Shown: positions 46,315-59,235 of the stretch, piece after piece
Position numbering within the stretch: the first letter of the stretch is position 1
How the letters are laid out: every line of letters starts with the position of its first letter
Source of the DNA: Lutraria lutraria
Lineage: Eukaryota > Mollusca > Bivalvia > Venerida > Mactridae
Direction of reading: 5' to 3'
NCBI GenBank assembly: GCA_964023205.1
Contig: OZ026851.1
Coordinates: forward strand, 12,875,637-12,939,636
Length of the DNA: 64,000 nucleotides
Translations under genes and position numbers: made by a program
Notes under the pieces: model-generated
The model's database searches: none
What the model was told of the DNA's origin: nothing
The model's input: the letters and a program-made list of their open reading frames with translations, nothing else

Positions 46315-49300
46315 TTCCTATAACTAAATGTTCCTACAACTAAATGTTCCTACAACTAAATGTCCCTACAACTAAATGTTCTTACAACTAAATGTCCCTA
46401 CAACTAAATGTCCCTACAACTAAATGTTCCTACAACTAAATGTTCTTACAACTAAATGTTCCTACAACTAAATGTTCTTACAACTAAATGTTCTTACAAC
46501 TAAATGTCCCTACAACTAAATGTTCTTACAACTAAATGTCCCTACAACTAAATGTCCCTACAACTAAATGTCCCTACAACTAAATGTTCCTACAACTAAA
46601 TGTTCCTACAACTAAATGTCCCTACAACTAAATGTTCCTACAACTAAATGTTCCTACAACTAAATGTTCTTACAACTAAATGTTCCTACAACTAAATGTT
46701 CCTACAACTAAATGTTCTTACAACTAAATGTCCCTACAACTAAATGTCCCTACAACTAAATGTTCTTACAACTAAATGTTCCTACAACTAAATGTTCCTA
46801 CAACTAAATGTTCCTACAACTAAATGTTCCTACAACTAAATGTCCCTACAACTAAATGTCCCTACAACTAAATGTTCCTACAACTAAATGTTCTTACAAC
46901 TAAATGTTCCTACAACTAAATGTTCCTACAACTAAATGTCCCTACAACTAAATGTTCTTACAACTAAATGTCCCTACAACTAAATGTCCCTACAACTAAA
47001 TGTTCCTACAACTAAATGTTCCTACAACTAAATGTCCCTACAACTAAATGTTCCTACAACTAAATGTTCCTACAACTAAATGTTCTTACAACTAAATGTT
47101 CCTACAACTAAATGTTCCTACAACTAAATGTTCTTACAACTAAATGTCCCTACAACTAAATGTCCCTACAACTAAATGTTCTTACAACTAAATGTTCCTA
47201 CAACTAAATGTTCCTACAACTAAATGTTCCTACAACTAAATGTCCCTACAACTAAATGTCCCTACAACTAAATGTTCTTACAACTAAATGTCCCTACAAC
47301 TAAATGTTCCTACAACTAAATGTTCCTACAACTAAATGTTCCTACAACTAAATGTCCCTACAACTAAATGTTCCTACAACTAAATGTTCTTACAACTAAA
47401 TGTTCTTACAACTAAATGTTCCTACAACTAAATGTTCTTACAACTAAATGTCCCTACAACTAAATGTTCTTACAACTAAATGTTCCTACAACTAAATGTT
47501 CTTACAACTAAATGTTCTTACAACTAAATGTCCCTACAACTAAATGTTCTTACAACTAAATGTTCCTACAACTAAATGTTCTTACAACTAAATGTTCTTA
47601 CAACTAAATGTCCCTACAACTAAATGTTCTTACAACTAAATGTTCTTACAACTAAATGTCCCTACAACTAAATGTCCCTACAACTAAATGTTCTTACAAC
47701 TAAATGTTCCTACAACTAAATGTTCCTACAACTAAATGTTCTTACAACTAAATGTTCTTACAACTAAATGTTCCTACAACTAAATGTTCCTACAACTAAA
47801 TGTTCTTACAACTAAATGTTCTTACAACTAAATGTTCTTACAACTAAATGTTCCTACAACTAAATGTCCCTACAACTAAATGTTCTTACAACTAAATGTT
47901 CCTACAACTAAATGTTCCTACAACTAAATGTTCTTACAACTAAATGTTCTTATAACTAAATGTTCCTACAACTAAATGTTCTTACAACTAAATGTTCCTA
48001 CAACTAAATGTTCCTACAACTAAATGTTCTTACAACTAAATGTTCCTACAACTAAATGTTCCTACAACTAAATGTTCTTACAACTAAATGTTCCTACAAC
48101 TAAATGTTCCTACAACTAAATGTTCCTACAACTAAATGTTCCTATAACTAAATGTTCCTACAACTAAATGTTCTTACAACTAAATGTTCCTACAACTGAA
48201 TGTTCTTACAACTAAATGTCCCTACAACTAAATGTCCCTACAACTAAATGTTCTTACAACTAAATGTTCCTACAACTAAATGTTCCTACAACTAAATGTC
48301 CCTACAACTAAATGTTCTTACAACTAAATGTTCCTACAACTAAATGTCCCTACAACTAAATGTCCCTACAACTAAATGTCCCTACAACTAAATGTTCCTA
48401 CAACTAAATGTTCCTACAACTAAATGTTCCTACAACTAAATGTTCTTACAACTAAATGTTCCTACAACTAAATGTTCTTACAACTAAATGTTCTTACAAC
48501 TAAATGTCCCTACAACTAAATGTTCTTACAACTAAATGTTCTTACAACTAAATGTCCCTACAACTAAATGTCCCTACAACTAAATGTTCTTACAACTAAA
48601 TGTTCCTACAACTAAATGTTCCTACAACTAAATGTTCTTACAACTAAATGTTCTTACAACTAAATGTTCCTACAACTAAATGTTCCTACAACTAAATGTT
48701 CTTACAACTAAATGTTCTTACAACTAAATGTTCTTACAACTAAATGTTCCTACAACTAAATGTCCCTACAACTAAATGTTCTTACAACTAAATGTTCCTA
48801 CAACTAAATGTTCCTACAACTAAATGTTCTTACAACTAAATGTTCTTATAACTAAATGTTCCTACAACTAAATGTTCTTACAACTAAATGTTCCTACAAC
48901 TAAATGTTCCTACAACTAAATGTTCTTACAACTAAATGTTCCTACAACTAAATGTTCCTACAACTAAATGTTCTTACAACTAAATGTTCCTACAACTAAA
49001 TGTTCCTACAACTAAATGTTCCTACAACTAAATGTTCCTACAACTAAATGTTCCTACAACTAAATGTTCTTACAACTAAATGTTCTTACAACTAAATGTT
49101 CTTACAACTAAATGTTCCTACAACTAAATGTCCCTACAACTAAATGTTCTTACAACTAAATGTTCCTACAACTAAATGTTCCTACAACTAAATGTTCTTA
49201 CAACTAAATGTTCTTATAACTAAATGTTCCTACAACTAAATGTTCTTACAACTAAATGTTCCTACAACTAAATGTTCCTACAACTAAATGTTCTTACAAC

Positions 49301-50042
49301 TAAATGTTCCTACAACTAAATGTTCCTACAACTAAATGTTCTTACAACTAAATGTCCCTACAACTAAATGTCCCTACAACTAAATGTTCTTACAACTAAA
49401 TGTTCCTACAACTAAATGTTCCTACAACTAAATGTTCCTACAACTAAATGTCCCTACAACTAAATGTCCCTACAACTAAATGTTCTTACAACTAAATGTC
49501 CCTACAACTAAATGTTCCTACAACTAAATGTTCCTACAACTAAATGTTCCTACAACTAAATGTCCCTACAACTAAATGTTCCTACAACTAAATGTTCTTA
49601 CAACTAAATGTTCTTACAACTAAATGTTCCTACAACTAAATGTTCTTACAACTAAATGTCCCTACAACTAAATGTTCTTACAACTAAATGTTCCTACAAC
49701 TAAATGTCCCTACAACTAAATGTTCTTACAACTAAATGTCCCTACAACTAAATGTTCTTACAACTAAATGTTCCTACAACTAAATGTTCCTACAACTAAA
49801 TGTTCCTACAACTAAATGTTCTTACAACTAAATGTTCTTACAACTAAATGTTCTTACAACTAAATGTTCCTACAACTAAATGTCCCTACAACTAAATGTT
49901 CCTACAACTAAATGTTCTTACAAAATGTACAACTAAATGTTCTTACAACTAAATGTTCCTACAACTAAATGTTCTTACAACTAAATGTTCTTACAACTAA
50001 ATGTTCATACAACTAAATGTTCATGCACCTTACAGCTAAATG
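46315..50042 (+). repeat. 16-bp satellite ACAACTAAATGTNCNT, ~233 units
   Basis: A near-perfect 3.7-kb head-to-tail array of the 16-mer TACAACTAAATGT plus a three-base slot that is almost always TCC, TCT or CCC. Rare variants ACAAC to ATAAC (47951, 48147, 48847, 49215) act as markers of higher-order duplication. Stops occur in every frame on both strands. There are no spacers, so it is not a CRISPR-like array. The right edge decays through TTCATACAAC and TTCATGCAC. Confidence 0.98.
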
Positions 50043-50935
50043 CACTGCGTTTACAATTTTCTGAATATGGTCAATTACACGGAATGAAAGATGAGACGTC
50101 TTCATAGCTACAGTATTCTCATCAATTTCTTGATTTTCTTCTACTATTTCTGATTGAATGACTGACATTCTTGATACAGTAAGATTGACTCGTTCTCTGG
50201 ATATATCGTATATCTTTCAAGTCTGATATAGATTACTCCATTTTTGACATTTCGGATTTTATTTCTGTCTCGTTTTTTCTTTTCTTTTCAAAATGACAAG
50301 TCTTTATAGCGATCTTGTCTAGGTATTATAGTACCATAGATTGTTAATTAATCTTTTTACATCCTTCTTCCAATGAAGAATGCATGGAATATTCTTTATG
50401 AGGTTTTGTATCTTCCAGGATTCCATAGGGAGCAGATTCCAGACTGTATGCATTAGCAATACAGGATTTAATATAGTTTTAACACAACCTGGATTTGTTA
50501 GATTTTATTAATGTATTATTTACACTTTTGGCAGTGACTAATACTTGTTTTATATTGTCTGGTCTATTCAACTACTAATAAAATACCGACATTATGTATA
50601 TTTATTGACAGTAACTTCTGCAATTGAATTTAGTATTGTCTCATTGATATTCCAAACTAAACGTTCAATATTTTACCATAAGCACATATGAAATCACCCG
50701 ACCATCTTAACCGGTAAAGGGCAGATCTGATGGCTAAGAAGTCGATTTTTAATCATGGAGCTAGTCCTACACAAGATTCTCTTTTTAAAAAATGTAAGAA
50801 GGTAATCACCTAATTTCACGTATCCCCCCCCCCCCCCCTCTGACTGACAAAATATTAAGAAATATAAAATGCCCACCGTCTGTGGTTGACAAACTGTTGA
50901 CTGAAAAGGTTATACATAAACTACCAGAATATGAG
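50043..50935. other. Intergenic, no gene recognised
   Basis: Unique-looking AT-rich sequence with a run of about 15 C at 50825. No conserved exon seen. Confidence 0.4.
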
Positions 50936-50939
50936 CAAC

Positions 50940-51143
50940 TACTGTGGAATCATTACTTTTCGTTGGGGATTTAATTTCGTGGAATTCGTGGGTCGGCTCA
51001 TCCACGAAAGTAAATCCCCACGAATTTAAATGCAGAGATAAGGCATTTCATTTCAAAATCCACGAATTTATGTCCCTACGAAATAGCCATTTTTGAAAAA
51101 AACACGAAAATTGAGCCCAACGAAAATAAATGAAAATACAGTA
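50940..51143. mobile_element. TTTCGTTGGG MITE, copy 3
   Basis: TACTGTGGAATCATTACTTT start and CCCAACGAAAATAAATG then AAAATACAGTA end, inverted. Central block CCACGAATTTATGTCCCTAC. One of the best-preserved copies. Confidence 0.88.
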
Positions 51144-51548
51144 TCTATTACTGATTCATTTTTGCATTTTGTATATGTGAACAGTTCGATGTTCGCCTAG
51201 TCTGAAATAAACAGTTTGTTTCTGTTAATTGCACCAAAGTGCGGCAGATATAATTACAGATAAACTCACCATGTTCTAGGGTATTGCATTGAATGAGATA
51301 GAGTGAACTATATTTGATCACATTTTGATTTAGGCTAAGTAGGTTCATTTTATACATCGCCTTACATAGTGATGTCATAGTGTCTAAGTTTTATCCAGGA
51401 ACAAGTCATGTTATATCTGTGATATATTCTTCCTGTTACCATCCTATAGCCAATCACTAAGTGTTCTGGTGTATAAGATAATTATATTTTATAATTATAT
51501 CCGAGTTTAATATAGAATCATCATATTTCTATGTGACACCATCTTTAA

Positions 51549-52115
51549 AGGGGCATGCCCTGGAAATGAAGTGTCTCGAATAGCAATCAAATTGTTATTG
51601 TTTCAATGCCTAAATTAATTAATGGGAGCCATGTAAAATAGCTATGAAATATCCCGCTAGTTTACTCAATATATACATTTTAAGATTTACCAAAACTGCC
51701 GATTCCGGCCTCAGAAAAGATTCGTCATTTTTACAACTCGACCCTTTCGGGATCTGTCAAAACCGAAAACATCGTAAAAAAACTGTGAAATGGTAAATAT
51801 TGCACATGTTACGTCATTTATGTGACATAAAGTTTATCTATCGATCAATTATAGGTAAATATCCTTGTTTTGCAGCTTTGAAAGGCAGCGCGCACGCTCA
51901 GTAATTCTCAGACGAACCGGAAATATCGTTGTCGTCAATAAAAGGCTTACAGCCTTTTATTTAAATCGACATACAAATGCCGACGCGCGCGTTATATAAA
52001 GTCATTTTGGAACGCACATTCTTCTTTGACTTTTCGGCAATAATTGATTTTACACATGATAAACGCATTTTTGGTGTATGAAACCCAAGACGCAGCAGTT
52101 CCTGGGCATGCCCCT
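51549..52115. mobile_element. TTAA-flanked element, 567 bp (piggyBac-like MITE)
   Basis: Ends AGGGGCATGCCC and GGGCATGCCCCT, continuing CTGGAA / TTCC(A)G inside, are bounded on both sides by TTAA (51545-51548 and 52116-52119). TTAA target duplication is the hallmark of piggyBac. No transposase frame present. Confidence 0.8.
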
Positions 52116-52353
52116 TTAAGTTACGGAATTTACCCGGAAGTTTGTTAGTGTGTAATATTACGTGTTGGGAGTTCAGCCAGACTTGTGTTCATGACGCCAT
52201 CTGTGAAGAACAGACTCAGTGGAAATATCGACAACTCTTTCAATTATTTACTTATAGACGAAATAAAACCTGAATTATGTCATGACTATACATGAAGCCG
52301 ACGTTAATTGGTGTAATTATGACTTTCATATTATGAAAAGGGTCAGAAACAAG

Positions 52354-52535
52354 TACAGTAAAAACTGCGAACAAAGGCCACCAAAGGGAAAGACAAAATG
52401 TGGCTTCATTGACAGATGGCCTTTACTCGGAGGTCATTTTGTTCTAATTAATCAATAACGGTTTTTGAAAGAATGATCTTTATTCACAGGGTGGCCTTTT
52501 AATTCGGAGGTGGCCGCTAACACAGGTTTGACTAT
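52354..52535. mobile_element. TACAGTCAAACCT MITE, copy 3
   Basis: TACAGTAAAAACTGCGAACA start; AAGGCCACCAAAGGGAAAGAC, GAATGATCTTTATTCAC and GGTGGCCGCTAACACAGG interior match copy 1; degenerate TTTGACTATG end. Confidence 0.75.
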
Positions 52536-52640
52536 GGTCGTGTATACGGATATTGTATGTACATGTATATACAGATATACAGTATTATTTACTAGTTAAC
52601 TTACCGTAAACAGGTTGACTTTTTTGTGGCATCACCTTCG

Positions 52641-52706
52641 CAATGTGTACACTACGGTAGCGTTATGCACTGACAAACGTAGTGACGTCACGCTATGTAT
52701 AGAACG
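52641..52706 (+). mobile_element. 66-bp deletion derivative of the CAATGTGTACACTACGG element
   Basis: Starts CAATGTGTACACTACGGTAG and ends CACGCTATGTATAGAACG, identical in layout to the termini of the 394-bp copy at 63414. Flanked by TCACCTTCG (52632-52640) and TCATCTTCG (52707-52715), a 9-bp duplication with one mismatch. Contains a CRE palindrome. Confidence 0.85.
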
Positions 52707-52976
52707 TCATCTTCGTATTATTGTTTGACAGGAAGAAGTTTGACATGTGGTCATTCATATCTGATATTTCTCCATTTGTCAGTAACTCTCACCAGCATGT
52801 ATTGTACCAAATAATCATCACAGTTATTTCTCTGTAACCATGAGAGAAAAGAATTTGGAATTTTTTTGTCATTTACTACTTTACTGCATTCTTTAGTTGC
52901 AGTAATAGCGCATTTGTTTCTACTAATTGGACCGATCCTATATAATTATAAAATCCTATTACGTACAAGTATGATA

Positions 52977-53155
52977 TAGTGCAACCTCTTCAAAGCAAAA
53001 CCCTTTGAGAGTAGCAAGATTATGTTGCTGTTGAGAGGTTCTGTCTCTAGAGAGGTTAAATTAATAGTTATATCGTGCAGGGAGGGGGAAATCATACTGT
53101 TGTTAAAGGGAGGTTGTTGCCCAAGAGAGGGCCACTCTGGAGAGGTTGTACTGTA
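52977..53155. mobile_element. CAACCTCT MITE, ~180-bp copy
   Basis: TAGTGCAACCTCTTCAAAGC start, GGAGAGGTTGTACTGTAC end, with TTATATCGTGCAGGGAGG and GAGAGGGCCACTCTGG inside, the same order as 13579-13752. Confidence 0.8.
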
Positions 53156-53313
53156 CAATGTACATCTATACTGTAAAACTTTCCTTATTAGTTAAGTTAC
53201 AGAGCATGGATTAAGTCAGGATCTACGTGGTATAGGCTTATGAATTCACATTTACAATAAACGTATGATTTATCTATCCCGGAAGGGATGTTCATTTGGT
53301 ATTAACTATATAC

Positions 53314-53451
53314 TACAGTACAACCTCTGTAGAGCAACACCTGTGGGAGTTGAAAATATTGGCTTTTGTTTAGAGGTTGCTGCTCTATAGAGGTTAAATT
53401 TTGAAGGTGTTGTTATAGAGAGGTTGTTGCTGTACAGTGGGTTTTACTGTA
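53314..53451. mobile_element. CAACCTCT MITE, 138-bp copy
   Basis: TACAGTACAACCTCTGTAG start and GAGAGGTTGTTGCTGTACAG then TTTTACTGTA end. Internal TTTAGAGGTTGCTGCTC as in relatives. Confidence 0.8.
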
Positions 53452-53455
53452 GTTG

Positions 53456-54171
53456 CATTATTTATAGTGTTTCTACAAGGTGTGGTCTAGGATTGTTCTC
53501 GCCAGACAGTATATGTTTTTTCCTTTTATTAATTTGAAAGGCGAGCGATTATTATTCACTTACGTTATATATAACATACACAAATAAGAACTGATATATT
53601 TAGTCTCATACTATATATTATGATTTATCTGTTTCTTTGTAATCATTATGTTGTTTCTATATTACTGTTATGTTTGTCTAAGATTTAAGAGGCTTTGTGA
53701 GAAACAATCACTGCAATATGTACAACGTCAAAACAGAAACCATAGGAACCGTTTAGCGTTAAATGAGCCCATAAATAACACAAGACGTGCAATATCTCAT
53801 GAGCAAACACCACTTTTATTTAGTGTGATTATTATATATACTATAATTTGTAGAAAATAGAAGAACCAATATGGTGTTGTCAATGTGTAATCATTGTCCG
53901 TTGACCGGCGTTCTTTCATAAAATGTTGATTATTTTTGATGAATTTAACTTCTCATGTATACATAAGACAATAAGCTGTAATCTTGTCCAGGCACTGGCT
54001 TCCACCTGTGAATTTGTTGTGATTGGAGATATTTCACATAGAAACATTAATATATTTACCAAGAAAATATTAAGATTTTTTACCGAATGAGAAGGTAGAT
54101 GGTTAGTTATATGACAGATGACACGGACGCAATAGTTCGAAATATTGTCCTTCGTTCATGACTCACTGTGG
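53456..54171. other. Intergenic; one unrecognised 70-codon frame
   Basis: A + frame at 53648-53860 begins with a hydrophobic stretch (MLFLYYCYVCL), then a basic Q/N-rich stretch and EQTPLL. No homologue recognised and no bordering splice signals that would make it an exon, so no gene is called. Confidence 0.3.
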
Positions 54172-55464
54172 GGAATCCACGTGACCTAGTGACGTCACAA
54201 AGTTACCGTAACAAGCGCGTTTTCTGTCATTCGAACTAGAAAATCATCACGTAAGTGTTTTATTTTTCGTTTTCTGTTAAAACCACATGACCGTTGCAAC
54301 TCCTTGCATAAAGGGCAACCTCCGGTTCAGAGTTTTGTCACTATAGGCCCTCTACTGTTTTACTTTTCTGGCCAAACCGTTTGACAGTGTTGTGAAAATG
54401 AGCGTTATTTTTACAAGAACATTTTAGAAATTCACTAAACCCACTCAAACCACGCGTATTTATAAAAGCAATTTGGTATACACTTCGACTGTCCGCATGT
54501 TTTGATACGTGTAAATATGCTTAGTGTTTGGGTTTACTTCATTTAGAATTATTCTAAAATAATGTTATTGCTACAAGCAGAGTTAAATCACGTTATCGTT
54601 ACAAGACGATTTGGAAATGCTATTGCATCAAGTACAAACATTTAAATGTACCTGCTAGCAGTGAGACGAAGTGCGATGTACTGTCTGCATACTTAAAGAT
54701 ACATTTGTTGTTGCTTCAATAAACTTGAAAGTCGAGATGTAAAATTGTAACTTAAGTAATAAATGCAAAGCAGCTATATGATCACCTTTTCCATGGTTTC
54801 ATTATAAGTGCGATGAAATACCTAAAACACTCTAAGATGCAGAACTTATATTCAAAAAATTTAAAATGGTCGCTATGAACATGATGTGTCAGTGCAAAAT
54901 ATGCTTTTATTAATACCACAATTGTGCCAAGGTTAATGTGTCATTTTGCAAGACAGAATTATTAATATTTTTTATCAAAATACAATTCATTGTTTGTTTT
55001 TATATGTTTTATGTAAATGTCTATAATTTATACTTGATGCAATAACATTTCCAAATCGTCTTGTAACGATAACGTGATTTAACTCTGCTGTTCTTAAGAC
55101 AATTCTAAATGGTTTACACGTATCAAAACATGTGGACAATCTAAGTGTATACCAAATTGCTTTAATGCGTGGTTTGAATGAGTTAAATCAGTAGTTAAGT
55201 CAATTCCTAAAATGTTCTTGTAAAAATAACGCTCATTTTCACAACACTGTGAAACGGTTTGGACAAGAAAAGTAAAAGAGTAGCAGGCCTTCAGTGACAA
55301 AACTCTGAACCGATGCTGGCTCTTTATGCAAGGAGTTGCAACCGTTATGTGGTCTTAACAGAAAACAATGAAATAAAGCAATTACATGGTGTTTTCCTAG
55401 TTCGAATGACAGAAAACGCGCTTGTTACGATAACTTTGTGACGTCACTAGGTTACGTAGATTCC
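54172..55464. mobile_element. Foldback element with ~430-460-bp inverted arms
   Basis: Left arm 54172-54637 and right arm about 55031-55464 are imperfect inverted repeats, starting GGAATC(C/T)ACGT(G/A)ACCTAG then TGACGTCAC. They include TGCAACTCCTTGCATAAAG, CCAAACCGTTT and ATTTGGAAATG. The unpaired centre is about 390 bp. A second, shorter copy starts at 63243. No coding frame. Target duplication not clear. Confidence 0.9.
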
Positions 55465-55469
55465 GTGAA

Positions 55470-57805
55470 ATATTTTTTGGGAGCTGTGTTTAATAATGAT
55501 TGAATTCTCATAATAAACAATTATTTATCTTTATTTGTATGAAAGAGCCCATACAATTGAGAAACAAGAAATGCTTTAAAAAAGATCGTCACGAAGTTTC
55601 TTTATTGTTATATACACTGTTGAAAGTAAGTATATTTTTACGATATTCCTGAATTGCCGTTATAGTACCGTGTAAACACCACTTATCGCTAGTCACGTTG
55701 TTAGGTTAGCTAAATACGCATTTAGACATATCTACTGTAGATCTATATTAATTCCAATAAATGTAAAATATTTGAAATAACTTTATTTCGACCGACCGCA
55801 GAAGAATACATTTTAAATGTACGTTTGTACATTTTTACTTTACACATTTTATAACCACAAGCAGTACACATAAAACAAATGCAGACTCGCTATAAGTTGA
55901 CGTGATATTAATCTTTCTACGCTAATTGATGTAAGGGTTTCCTCTGAATCACCCAATAGAATGAAGAATTTCCTCACAAAACGTCATGTCGAAAAATATA
56001 GGCCAAAAGTGAGCTTAGACACCATCGCGAAAAAATCATTGACAATATTTTAAAACTTCTTTCATCTTCACAATAATTTTATCTTTGTATGCCTCCGTCA
56101 TAGATAATGCGGGAGCCATATACTTATTGTCCTGTCCGTTCGTCCGTCCGTCCGTCCGTACGAGGTTAAGTAGGTTATACCATTTCCTCTAGCACCATAC
56201 AGCTTACTAGAACACTTGAATACTCATTGCAAATTTACATTTGTATGATAAATGATCAAAATAAATATTCTGTTTCGTTATGCAAAGATAACAATAATAA
56301 TAACAACTAACAAGCCAGCATATTTGATACGAGCCCAACACTTCACCATAAATATATATCCTACAATATAATCATGTCATCATTATAATCACGCGACTAT
56401 CTTCTTTCAAACAAGAACACAGTTATTATCAAATAGCGTGACAATGTTATCTCAGAATAAATATAAGCATACTTATTTGTATTTCCTTTTTAAAATATGA
56501 CATAGCTATAAGTCTTATTGTTATTAAAATGTCAATTATTAATACATCCACACAATGACGTATTCCTACAGGAATTCTTAATTAGTTACAATAAAACTAA
56601 TAAAATGACAAAATATAAAATCTTATTGAACGTAATTAGTACAATACTAGCTGAAGACAGACAATATTATTTTTAGTACAAAAAAAAACATGTAAAATAA
56701 TAAGTGCATTTTATATTTCAACCAATAAGAGCTTTAAGAATAATTTCAGCTTTGTTGAGATACTTCCGCTTAGTTAATCTGCTTTCTCTTACCCCCCCCC
56801 CCCCCGAAAAAAACTTAAATAAATTCCAAACATAAATTGTTCACCGATTGGTAACGACAAGGCGTGTTTATGTTGACAAATATCACACATTGCGACCAAT
56901 TCTCAACGAAATATTTTTTTTCTTACGGGTTTTATGTCGCACCATTTGCTAGAGTCATTTAGAGAGTTTTCAACTTTTGAAGATGGAAAAAGATCCCTGG
57001 CTTGAATCTATATAGAACCATCGTCCTTCAATAAACTAGCTGCACAGCTTCCTCACGTATATAGTTTGATTCTAATTCACATCGGTGGGATACAAGTGAT
57101 TACTAGTCAGAAACCATAATCACCCAACCACCGCAGCCCTTTGAAAATAAAATTTTACCAGATTACCAGTTGAGAATTATTGTTTGACATTATGCAGAAA
57201 GATTTCTCACGATAACTCGCTCAATCTGTTCCACGTGTCCGTCAATCTTACGTGTTTTCAATCTTACTCTTAATTCATAATCTTTCCTTCTTTCATAAAT
57301 CTTTACCCTGAAAAGTAACCATTAAACAAAAACGGACCCAATTATTCAACAAAATTAATATCTAGTATATGTTTTCTGTTATAGAATTCATTACATATTC
57401 ATTGCTTCTCGCTATAATGACAAATTAACAACAAAAGTAAATTACAATGTTTTATAAGTATATATATATTGTAAAATGAATGATTACTCGAGTATATTTA
57501 TCCAAAGAAGGATATATGTAACATTACATTAATAGAATTCATTGTTTCCAAAATAAGATACGATATTTTCGTAGAATCTATATCAATAATACATATACAT
57601 TGTGCTTATATGTAGGCGATTTTGGCTTGAACTAATTGCCATTTTAATGTCTTACCTTTATGGATGTCATGACGTCATTGTCAGTTATCATACTGCAACA
57701 AGAAATACATAGATAATACATCTACGTGCTAATAATGTCACTTGACAGTTTAATTAAAGGGTGTGTCTTTTAAGGGACATGACTCTAAACATAGTTCCTA
57801 TATTT
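55470..57805. other. Intergenic, AT-rich, no gene recognised
   Basis: Includes the GTCCGTCC element at 56090 and, at about 56918-57130, a diverged inverted relative of the GGCGTAAAACTC repeat (ACGGGTTTTATGTCGCACC). A run of about 14 C is at 56792. Confidence 0.4.
56090..56260 (+). mobile_element. GTCCGTCC/CTAGCACCAA element, copy 2 (partial)
   Basis: ATGCCTCCGTCATAGATAAT and GCGGGAGCCAT form a weak hairpin; then GTCCGTTCGTCCGTCCGTCC, GAGGTTAAGTAGGTTATACC and TCTAGCACCATACAGC. Breaks off after about 170 bp. Confidence 0.7.
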
Positions 57806-57809
57806 TTAT

Positions 57810-57960
57810 GCCCTCGCCATTCGAAATGGCGGAAGGGTGTAAAGTGTTAGTTCAAAGTTTGGGTTCCGAGCGATAACTCAAGAAATATTTCACGGATTGG
57901 TTTCGTATATTACATGAAACTGTATAATAATAAAGTACAGAACAGAACAGATACTTTACT
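57810..57960 (+). mobile_element. ATGCCCTCGCCATTCG hairpin element (partial)
   Basis: Hairpin GCCCTCGCCATTCG / CGAAATGGCGGAAGGG at one end, followed by AGCGATAACTCAAGAAATAT and TACATGAAACTGTA, the same plan (terminal hairpin then sense core) as the other families but with a different sequence. Confidence 0.5.
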
Positions 57961-58473
57961 ATCATGATTAAGACTTAAAGTACAGTCCATCATCATATAA
58001 ACATATACATTTACAATTACATGCATGAATTATATGCAACATTTTACAAACATTAAATATAATATTCCACAGAGGGTGATAACGTAATGTTCACCCGTGA
58101 CAAGTAATATCGACTGAGGAGTTAGTCCTTTAATTAAACTGTCAAATATATACAGGTCGGGTTCGATTTATGTTGTCCAAACATTTTCACAGGAGTTACG
58201 GTCCCGTAACTTAGCGCTCAGCTGGGGGATATTCGTGTCCTATTGACACATCATAATAAATCATGATAAAACTTAAGATGTGCGATTTAAAATCATGGTT
58301 ACTGTGATTATTGTCTACAAGACTTGTTTAGGTCAAGAAAAAACGTAGACAACATATATCTTGGACACACTGTAGAAATAAAATACTTATAGAATTACCG
58401 AGCTTGAATTTTGTCGAACTGTACTTTAAATTCATTGACAAGCCGTAGGTTTTCTGTACGAATTTATATATAC

Positions 58474-58640
58474 TTATGAGTATTAGTTTATTATAGCTGT
58501 TTGCGAGTATATAGTGTAGTGTTTATTACTAGTTTGGTAAGTAAAGCATGAAGGCATTGCCTAGATAAGTTGTTGTGTGGCTATTTGAAGTTCAATGTGG
58601 TTGTATGATAGTACTCAGATTTATGGTGAATTCGTAAACA
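58474..58640 (+). repeat. Dispersed segment, copy 2 (partner 44308-44635)
   Basis: TTATGAGTATTAG, GTTTGCGAGTATATAGTG, TTTATTACTAGTTTGG, TAGATAAGTTGTTGTGTGGC and GAAGTTCAATGTGGTTGTA in the same order as copy 1. Confidence 0.8.
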
Positions 58641-59235
58641 TATAACAGAGGAATTCTGTGTGTTTTCCTCCCGAGCAAAATTTATAGCAAGAAAAATTGT
58701 TTCCGAAACCACTATCGTATTTTTTCAATATCATTGAAAAAATACTATTTATAGAACAGCTGTGTTTTCACGCAGTCATAAAAATCACAGCGAAATGAGT
58801 GTTTTAAGAAGAAATGGTGCTCGTTTCGTCGATAGTACTAGTAATTATCTTGGGATAATATCAGCAATTGCTTGTTGGTTTTTTTTTCCATATTTTTATA
58901 GCAAAAAGCTAATGGGACTTTAATATAAATACAATAATTATAAATTATGTATTAGCTTACATACGAGACACGAGAAACACAGAGGATTATTACATTTATG
59001 AATTATTCAGTATAATGTAAGCTATATAAAGGCACCATCTCTCTTCATATAATGCAAGATATGTCCAATGAACTCCGTACCTCCAGAGTAGCAATCTACT
59101 CGGATATTTCCGTGAGACAAACACTGAGGAGTTCCGAGAACCTCCATTGTTCTAAGTACTGACGTCACATATGTATCATAAAAGTCTAACTTAATGTTTC
59201 TAACAGTATCGTTGGTGTACTAGTATGAAATTGAT

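Noticed and set aside
46315..50042. CRISPR-like array
   Set aside because: Units are contiguous 16-mers with no unique spacers, no leader and no cas genes, and the genome is clearly eukaryotic.
53648..53860. 70-codon membrane-like peptide
   Set aside because: Hydrophobic start and basic middle are suggestive, but there is an in-frame stop just upstream, no splice signals and no known homologue.
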